Shown in pieces: positions 59,365 through 64,000 of a DNA stretch of 64,000 nt (positions are counted from its first letter, which is position 1; each line of letters begins with the position of its first letter). The stretch comes from CAYWVR01 sp964461715. GTDB taxonomy: Bacteria; Planctomycetota; Phycisphaerae; FEN-1346. The notes beneath the pieces were generated by a model that did not search any database, had not been told where the DNA came from, and saw only the letters and a list, made by a program, of their open reading frames with translations. The stretch lies in the NCBI GenBank assembly GCA_964461715.1, contig CAYWVR010000015.1, positions 16,030 through 80,029 of the forward strand, read 5' to 3'. Made by a program: the position numbers and the translations under genes.

Positions 59365-60225
59365 ATGCGGCATATTCCTTGGGTCGTGGCGGCAGGGATG
59401 GCACTGGGGTGGGCGGCGGGGTGCGGCGGCGACGCGACGCGGTGCGAGATCGTCGACGAGCTGGTGGCGGCCCGGGAGGAAGGGGGCCTGATCGCGCCCC
59501 TGACAAGCACGTACGGGCGCTTCACCGTGAGCGAGGCGTACCTCATCCAGGACGCCCTGACCGCCCGGCTCGTGCTCGCGCGGGGTGACCCCGTGGCCGG
59601 GTACAAGATCGGATACGCCTCCAAGGCCTCCCAGCAGGCTTGGGGCATCGACGAACCGGCCTACGGGCGGCTCTTCGAGAGCCAGCGGGTGCCGGACGGC
59701 GGGACCATCCGGGCGGATGAGTTTAACGGGTTTCACATCGAGACGGAGGTGGCTTTTATCATCGGAAAGCGCATTTCCAGGCCCGTAGAGACGATTGAGG
59801 AGCTGAGGAAACACGTCCGGGGCGTGGCCGTCGGCTTCGATATTCCGGATGCCCGCTATGACGAGACCCGGGCCCCGCAGACCGTCGCGGACATCGTGGC
59901 CGCGGGCGTGGGGGCCCACCGGTTCGTCCTCGGGCCGAGGAAGGACCCGGAGACGGTAAACCTTGACGAAGTGGTCGGGAAGGTGCTCTACGAGGGCAAA
60001 GTCGTGTACGAAGGGGCGGCGACGAACGTGATGGGGAGCCCATGGGAGGCCCTCAAATGGCTCGCGAACGCCCTGGTGGCCCGCGGGTTCGCCCTCGAAA
60101 AGGGCGACGTGGTCCTTTCCGGGGCCCTCGATAAGGCCTACGGCGGCCCGAAAGACGCGATTCCGGGAACCTACGTGGGGACGGCGGGGAAACTGGGGAA
60201 GGTGAAGGTTAACGTCGTCGAGTGA
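59365..60225 (+). CDS. Hydratase/decarboxylase-like protein (FAH superfamily) with lipoprotein signal
   Basis: 286 residues. The N-terminus has hydrophobic GMALGWAAGC, a usable lipobox (Cys21 or close), unusual for this cytoplasmic enzyme family. The rest (about 27-286) resembles 2-oxopent-4-enoate hydratase/4-oxalocrotonate decarboxylase: GYKIGYAS, GTIRADEF, IETEVAFIIG, PDARYDE and VVLSGALDKA. Acidic metal ligands in ETEVAF look conserved. It is either a true exported enzyme or a relative used for something else. GGAGG lies 8 bases before the ATG at 59365; a GTG at 59362 is possible. Confidence 0.8.
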   Translation: MRHIPWVVAAGMALGWAAGCGGDATRCEIVDELVAAREEGGLIAPLTSTYGRFTVSEAYLIQDALTARLVLARGDPVAGYKIGYASKASQQAWGIDEPAYGRLFESQRVPDGGTIRADEFNGFHIETEVAFIIGKRISRPVETIEELRKHVRGVAVGFDIPDARYDETRAPQTVADIVAAGVGAHRFVLGPRKDPETVNLDEVVGKVLYEGKVVYEGAATNVMGSPWEALKWLANALVARGFALEKGDVVLSGALDKAYGGPKDAIPGTYVGTAGKLGKVKVNVVE

Positions 60226-60263
60226 AAACGGTTCAGGGCTCCGGGGTCCCCCCTTCGCCAAGG

Positions 60264-60446
60264 CTACGGAGGGCAAGCATGGCTCTGGATGAGGCGGCCG
60301 TCGGGCAGCGTGGCGCCCACCGGCGGACGCACCTCCAGGACGCCTTCGGCAGTGTAGTCGCGGGCCAGGGCGGCATGGGTGAAACCGCTGGCCAGGAGGA
60401 CCCCGAGAACCGCCAGAATCGCAGCCGGACCGCGTATCGGCGCCAT
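60264..60446 (-). CDS. Small secreted protein, possible remnant
   Basis: 60 residues: a signal peptide (MAPIRGPAAILAVLGVLLASGFTHAALA) and a short mature part starting DYTAEGVLEVRPPVG. AAAGGGG lies 6 bases before the ATG at 60446. The mature start resembles the YTAxxxLEVRPP segment of Wzz/BY-kinase polysaccharide proteins, which would make it a truncated remnant, but the match is short. Confidence 0.4.
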   Translation of the reverse strand: MAPIRGPAAILAVLGVLLASGFTHAALARDYTAEGVLEVRPPVGATLPDGRLIQSHACPP

Positions 60447-60561
60447 GGACGGCCCCTTTCGCATCAGGGAGACGTGTGGCACTCGATCCAGCGATTGGAT
60501 GGGCCGCGGGCAAGCCTAAGCCGCCCTGTGGCCCGGTGGGCGCGGGGAAATCCGAATGAGC

Positions 60562-60590
60562 TTGCGTGAGGCCGCCGCGGGCGCTAGAAT
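60562..60590 (+). promoter_or_regulatory. Sigma-70-like promoter for the thymidylate-synthase-like gene
   Basis: TTGCGT (60562-60567), a 17-base spacer and TAGAAT (60585-60590), 40 bases before the ATG at 60631. Confidence 0.6.
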
Positions 60591-60630
60591 CCGGCCACCG
60601 CACGTTGCGAGCCTGGGAGGCGCTGCCCGC

Positions 60631-61482
60631 ATGCAATCCATCCGCGTCGAGTGCCGCACGCTGCCCGAGGCCTGGGAGGAGGCCGTCTGCCGGACCTGGG
60701 CCGAGGGGGCCCGGTTCCGCACCGAGTACGACAAGCCCGGCGACCCGGAGAGCCGGGACGTGGCGTGCCTGATCCACGTGGCCGAGCCGTTCGGGGAGCC
60801 GCGTATCCACAAGGCGTTCCCCGGGGGGCTGGAGGACCTGGAGATGTACCGGGCGGAGGTCCTTTACGGCGTCCACGACCACTGGATCGCCCCCGAGGAG
60901 GGCAAGTGGGAGTACACGTACCACGAACGGCTCTTCGCGTATCGCGTGCCGGGCCTGGAGGAGCCCATCGACCAGGTGGCCGCGGTGGTGGCGAAGCTGA
61001 AGGAAGTGCCGCACACGCGTCGGGCCCAGGCGGTGACGTGGCAGGCGTGGCAGGACATCGGGATCACCGACCCGGCGTGCCTCCAGCGGATGTGGTTCCG
61101 GGTGGAGCCGGACCCCGGCGGTGGGGGCGGGGACCGGCTGAACCTGCACATCCACATCCGCTCCAACGACGCCTTCAAGGCCGCCTTCATGAACATGTAT
61201 GCGTTCACGGAGCTCCAGCGTGAGGTGGCGGGCGAGCTGGGCGTCGAACCGGGCGAATACCTCCATTTCGCGGACAGTTTCCACATCTACGGGTCGTACT
61301 TTGAGGAGTTCGAGGGATTTTTGGCTCTGCGGGAGCGTCGGCCTGACCGATATTTCACTACGGACTTCGCGCGCCCGATGTTCGCCGACGGGGCCCGCCG
61401 CATCCTGGCCGAGGAGGACCTCCCGGCCGCCATGCGGGCCACGATGGGCGAGCGGCTGGCCGAGCTCGACGGGGGGAAGTGA
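60631..61482 (+). CDS. Divergent thymidylate synthase-like protein
   Basis: 283 residues. The C-terminal half aligns with the ThyA fold: catalytic-type Cys in DPACLQRMWF, the nucleotide phosphate motif HIRSNDAFKAAFMN (R, S, N, D and a later Asn) and FHIYGSYFEEF (His and Tyr). The N-terminal half is unlike bacterial ThyA, and the PCHxxFQF block is changed to PACLQRMWF. It looks closer to archaeal-type thymidylate synthases or a dNMP hydroxymethylase. GGGAGG lies about 11 bases before the ATG. dgkA follows by 9 bases. Confidence 0.75.
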   Translation: MQSIRVECRTLPEAWEEAVCRTWAEGARFRTEYDKPGDPESRDVACLIHVAEPFGEPRIHKAFPGGLEDLEMYRAEVLYGVHDHWIAPEEGKWEYTYHERLFAYRVPGLEEPIDQVAAVVAKLKEVPHTRRAQAVTWQAWQDIGITDPACLQRMWFRVEPDPGGGGGDRLNLHIHIRSNDAFKAAFMNMYAFTELQREVAGELGVEPGEYLHFADSFHIYGSYFEEFEGFLALRERRPDRYFTTDFARPMFADGARRILAEEDLPAAMRATMGERLAELDGGK

Positions 61483-61491
61483 GGGCGGTTC

Positions 61492-61938
61492 GTGGGCATA
61501 CGCCACGACGACCGGCGAGAATACCGCCGCCTGGAGACCGAGCCCTATTACCAGTCGGCTTTTACGGTCGGGGGCCGCCTGCGCAGCTTCCGCCATGCCG
61601 CCAACGGTATGAAATTCGTCCTCCGCAGCCAGCATAACGCGTGGCTGCACGCCGTGGTGACGGCCCTGGCCCTGGTGCTGGGGGCCGTGGTGCGGCTGAC
61701 GTTGGACGAATGGTGCACGCTGGTGCTGGCCATCGCGATCGTGTGGGTCTCGGAGGCCTTCAATACGGGCCTGGAGGTCCTGGCCGACGCCGCCGTCCCG
61801 GAGCGTCACCCGACGGTCAAGATCGCCAAGGACGTGGCCGCCGGGGCGGTCCTGATGAGCTCGCTCGGGGCCCTCGTCGTGGGCACGATCCTTTTCGTCC
61901 CGCCGCTCTGGGCGATTGTCGAGAAGCTGTGGCAGTAG
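61492..61938 (+). CDS. dgkA: Diacylglycerol kinase
   Basis: 148 residues. Three membrane helices and the signature EAFNTGLEVLADAAVPERHPTVKIAKDVAAGAVL identify DgkA (or its undecaprenol kinase variants). It phosphorylates lipid diacylglycerol or undecaprenol at the inner membrane. The start is GTG 61492, with GAGGG before it. A hydrophilic, basic N-terminus of about 30 residues precedes the core. Confidence 0.93.
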   Translation: MGIRHDDRREYRRLETEPYYQSAFTVGGRLRSFRHAANGMKFVLRSQHNAWLHAVVTALALVLGAVVRLTLDEWCTLVLAIAIVWVSEAFNTGLEVLADAAVPERHPTVKIAKDVAAGAVLMSSLGALVVGTILFVPPLWAIVEKLWQ

Positions 61939-62069
61939 GGGCGGTCCGGGTCGCCGGCCCAGCCTCTCTCTTACGCAACCCCCCTCCACTGGAAGTCCGT
62001 CCGCTCGGTGGCCCTCAACCGTCCGGAGAGCAGGGCGGGGGGCGTGTGCACGTCGGTGTTGCGGCCCTT

Positions 62070-63344
62070 CTACTCGAAGGCGAGATAGTGCTTGGCCATG
62101 ACGCCAATCGTGGATTCGGGCCCGGCGGCCCGGGCGATCTCCCGCAGGTAGTCGGCCGCCCCCGGCGCCAGCGCAATGCCCTTGCCGGTGAAAATCTTCT
62201 CGAACTGGAGGTGCCAGCGCTTGCGGACGGCGACGGCCTCTTCGTCCGGGAGGACGGCTGCGAGGCGCTTGGCGGCGGCATCGGCGCCGGCGAACTGTCG
62301 GACGCAGAGGTCGCCGTACACACGGGCCAGCGACGGGTCCGTGCGGGCCAGCTCGTGACAGACCTGAATCTGGCGCATCATGTGCTGCTCGATCAGGCGT
62401 TTCAGGCCGGTCGAGATGCCCTTCGTTTCCAGGGCCTCGGCGAACCGGTGACCGTTGGCCGCGTCGATGGCTGCGGCCACGTTCCGGTCAACGCCCGGCG
62501 GGCGGTAAAGGAAAGGTGCGAACACGGTCGCGGACCGCCGGAAGCAGTCCGTCGACAGGGCCACTTCCTCCGGCCGGATCGTGTGGCCGCGCCCCCGGGT
62601 GACGAGGAACAGGATGTCCGGACAGGTGCCGGGCCGGGCGTCGGTCAGGTTGGCGGCAGTCTGGCGGGTCATGTAGCGGAGCAGGCCGGGGGCCATGCGT
62701 TCCTCCCCGTCGCCCATCGCGCGGAACCAACTGGCGGGCCGAGCGGTCCGCTCCGTCCCGGCGTTCAGAGACGCCCCGAAGACGTTGACGTGCGAGAAGG
62801 GCCAGTCCGCACTCGGCGCCGCGGCGCGGACGCCATGGGCCTTGAACCACGCGCCGGCGGGGCTGCCGCCCGCCGAGAACGCGGTCAGGGCCCCGCGCCC
62901 CACCGCCACGGGGTAGTCGGCCATCACCTGACGCACCGCCCCGCGCGCGGCGGCGGCCTTGCCGGCCGCATCCTGGTGGGGATTGCCGTCGGTGTACTCC
63001 ATGTTGATGCCGATGCAGCGGCCCGCGGTTAGATATGGCTTCCACAGGGCGAAGCTGCGGGCCATCGCCTGGCCGCCCAGGCCGTGAAAGAAGACATGAA
63101 TCCCGGCCGGGGCGTCGGGCGTGAAGTCGCCCATGACGCAGACGTAGTAGTTGTAGCCCGGGCGGCTGCTGGTGACGCGGTAGACGCCCTTGCGGCCCCG
63201 GTTGACGCTCGGCGAAGGCAGTCCCGTCGACGGCGCGGGATCGCGAGGTCGTGCCGCGATTGCCGCGTCGGCCGCCAACGACACGAGGACGCTCGCCCCC
63301 ATCATGCACACGCCCGCCAGTGCGCCTGCCCACCCATCCCTCAT
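62070..63344 (-). CDS. Secreted alpha/beta-hydrolase-like protein
   Basis: 424 residues. A signal peptide (MRDGWAGALAGVCMMGASVLVSLAADAAIAA) precedes an alpha/beta-hydrolase core: HVFFHGLGGQ as oxyanion loop, TAFSAGGSPAG as nucleophile elbow and RGRGHTIRPEE as the His. The last 140 residues are a helical region without known family. GGAGG lies 8 bases before the ATG at 63344; the in-frame start at 63383 lacks this. The substrate is unknown. Confidence 0.7.
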   Translation of the reverse strand: MRDGWAGALAGVCMMGASVLVSLAADAAIAARPRDPAPSTGLPSPSVNRGRKGVYRVTSSRPGYNYYVCVMGDFTPDAPAGIHVFFHGLGGQAMARSFALWKPYLTAGRCIGINMEYTDGNPHQDAAGKAAAARGAVRQVMADYPVAVGRGALTAFSAGGSPAGAWFKAHGVRAAAPSADWPFSHVNVFGASLNAGTERTARPASWFRAMGDGEERMAPGLLRYMTRQTAANLTDARPGTCPDILFLVTRGRGHTIRPEEVALSTDCFRRSATVFAPFLYRPPGVDRNVAAAIDAANGHRFAEALETKGISTGLKRLIEQHMMRQIQVCHELARTDPSLARVYGDLCVRQFAGADAAAKRLAAVLPDEEAVAVRKRWHLQFEKIFTGKGIALAPGAADYLREIARAAGPESTIGVMAKHYLAFE

Positions 63345-63349
63345 GCGGT

Positions 63350-63745
63350 ATGCCTCCGACCGTCCGAGTTCCTCTCGGTGCATCCCCGCTCGGGTCGGTG
63401 CCGGAGCGGGCGCGCAACGTGTTCTTGTACGATTGCCACCGGCGGGCCAGCAGGGCTTTGGCGGAGCGTGGGCCGACCGGTTTGGGGTCGTCGCCGGTCG
63501 GGAAAAGACTTGGGGGAACGCCGGCTCAGAGGCCGGGAAACGTGGCGAACAAGGTCCTGCTGGATGCGTACAACGGCGTGCCGGCGATCTGGCGGGCCTT
63601 CTGCTCCGTTCGCAACGTGTCCGACTTCAAGACCAACTCGCCGATCCGGCCGAGCATCGTCGGCTCCCTCGAACAGGTCGCCCACGGCGGCGAAATGAAG
63701 CACGGCACGGTGGGCGAGTCCGTGGCCGAGTTCGGCATCGACGCC
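63350..63745 (+). pseudogene. Phage major-capsid-like fragment
   Basis: An uninterrupted plus-strand frame runs from the ATG at 63350 past the window end. Its part from about 63536 to 63745 (NVANKVLLDAYNGVPAIW, SVRNVSDFKTNSPIRPSI, GEMKHGTVGES) resembles Mu-like or related phage major capsid proteins; the first 60 codons have no likeness. After about 63745 the likeness stops and a transposase-like fragment begins on the other strand. This looks like a decayed prophage remnant. Confidence 0.45.
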
Positions 63746-64000
63746 CGGCAACACATCTCCCGCGCTCCGACGCTGACGAGGCTCTCGATCACCCCCAGCC
63801 ATTCATCCAGCGGCGCCAGCGTCCCGTTGCCGCATCCTCCGGGGGGGGGAGAAGGACGCCTTCGCGGCGTCCGTGCGGAGCTGCAGGCCCAACTCGTAGA
63901 CCCGTTGGCGGAATCGCTCCATGGCAGACGTGGGAGCATCGCCCGGACGCGCTTCGCGACAAGATGGGCAAGCGGGGCGGGATGGGCGTCTTGTGTAATG
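63746..64000 (-). pseudogene. Frameshifted transposase-like fragment (ISKra4-like?)
   Basis: Two minus-strand frames join at a 9-G run (63841-63849): MERFRQRVYELGLQLRTDAA (starting 63922) and LDEWLGVIESLVSVGAREMCCR (ending about 63747). The joined piece resembles the N-terminal part of ISKra4-like transposases of planctomycetes. It is cut at 63746 and runs out of the window. Family assignment is tentative. Confidence 0.35.

Overview
The window is a GC-rich chromosomal segment, probably from an uncultured anaerobic planctomycete or a close PVC relative of the Phycisphaerae type. This is inferred from gene content, not from a marker gene. The signs are two PEP-CTERM surface proteins, two formylglycine sulfatases, many uronate and polysaccharide enzymes, Tat-exported proteins, a fused MetF-MetV reductase next to a corrinoid-type methyltransferase, CoaB and CoaC as separate genes, and a short PheT without the tRNA-binding EMAP domain. 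No rRNA, tRNA or CRISPR was recognised. Putative promoters look like sigma-70 sites whose -35 box is often TTGC(C/G)T rather than TTGACA, followed at 15-17 bp by TATNNT.

Region by region. 1-4774 (+): a signalling cluster of histidine kinase (cut by the window edge), response regulator, GAF/HD-GYP c-di-GMP phosphodiesterase, STAS protein and a GspE/PilB-like protein whose Walker A lysine is lost. 5053-6159 (-): a secreted coiled-coil protein and rplU. 6348-7585 (+): methyltransferase and RidA-like protein. 7586-10083 (-): GH29 fucosidase and sulfatase, translationally coupled. 10631-13826 (+): ribH, nusB, ftsY, an HD-domain protein and a bacterioferritin-like protein. 14035-18077 (+): GH88-like hydrolase, cupin, Gfo/Idh/MocA dehydrogenase and a Tat protein. 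18197-23577 (-): HEAT-repeat protein, SGNH hydrolase, GH105 and IolB. 23682-31774: GH2 beta-glucuronidase, PEP-CTERM protein, tagaturonate epimerase UxaE, aldo/keto reductase, tandem GNAT and a second sulfatase. 31784-38630: membrane protein, an unusual C39-like/HEXXH lipoprotein, MetF-MetV and a methyl-pterin methyltransferase, a TIM-barrel isomerase and a second PEP-CTERM protein. 38969-41822: two small Cys-rich proteins and pheT. 41885-43589 (-): a candidate restriction-modification pair. 43712-46049 (+): B12-type radical SAM protein and two small proteins. 46095-53391 (-): a housekeeping block pheA-aroF-tpiA-secG-pyrE-yicC-gmk-rpoZ-coaC-coaB. 53765-61938 (+): flavoprotein, membrane protein, GH26-like secreted enzyme, UPF0316 protein, a hydratase-like lipoprotein, a divergent thymidylate synthase and dgkA. 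62070-63344 (-): a secreted alpha/beta hydrolase-like protein. 63350-64000: a phage-capsid-like fragment joined to a frameshifted transposase-like fragment.

The carbohydrate genes are spread over several transcription units but fit one theme. Sulfatases and the fucosidase unmask a sulfated, fucosylated, uronate-rich polysaccharide. GH26, GH88/105 and GH2 release sugars and (unsaturated) uronates, and UxaE and IolB would feed uronates into central metabolism. MetF-MetV with the methyltransferase suggests corrinoid-linked one-carbon chemistry. The most unusual systems are the c-di-GMP/STAS cluster with a catalytically dead GspE homologue and the C39-like/HEXXH lipoprotein.
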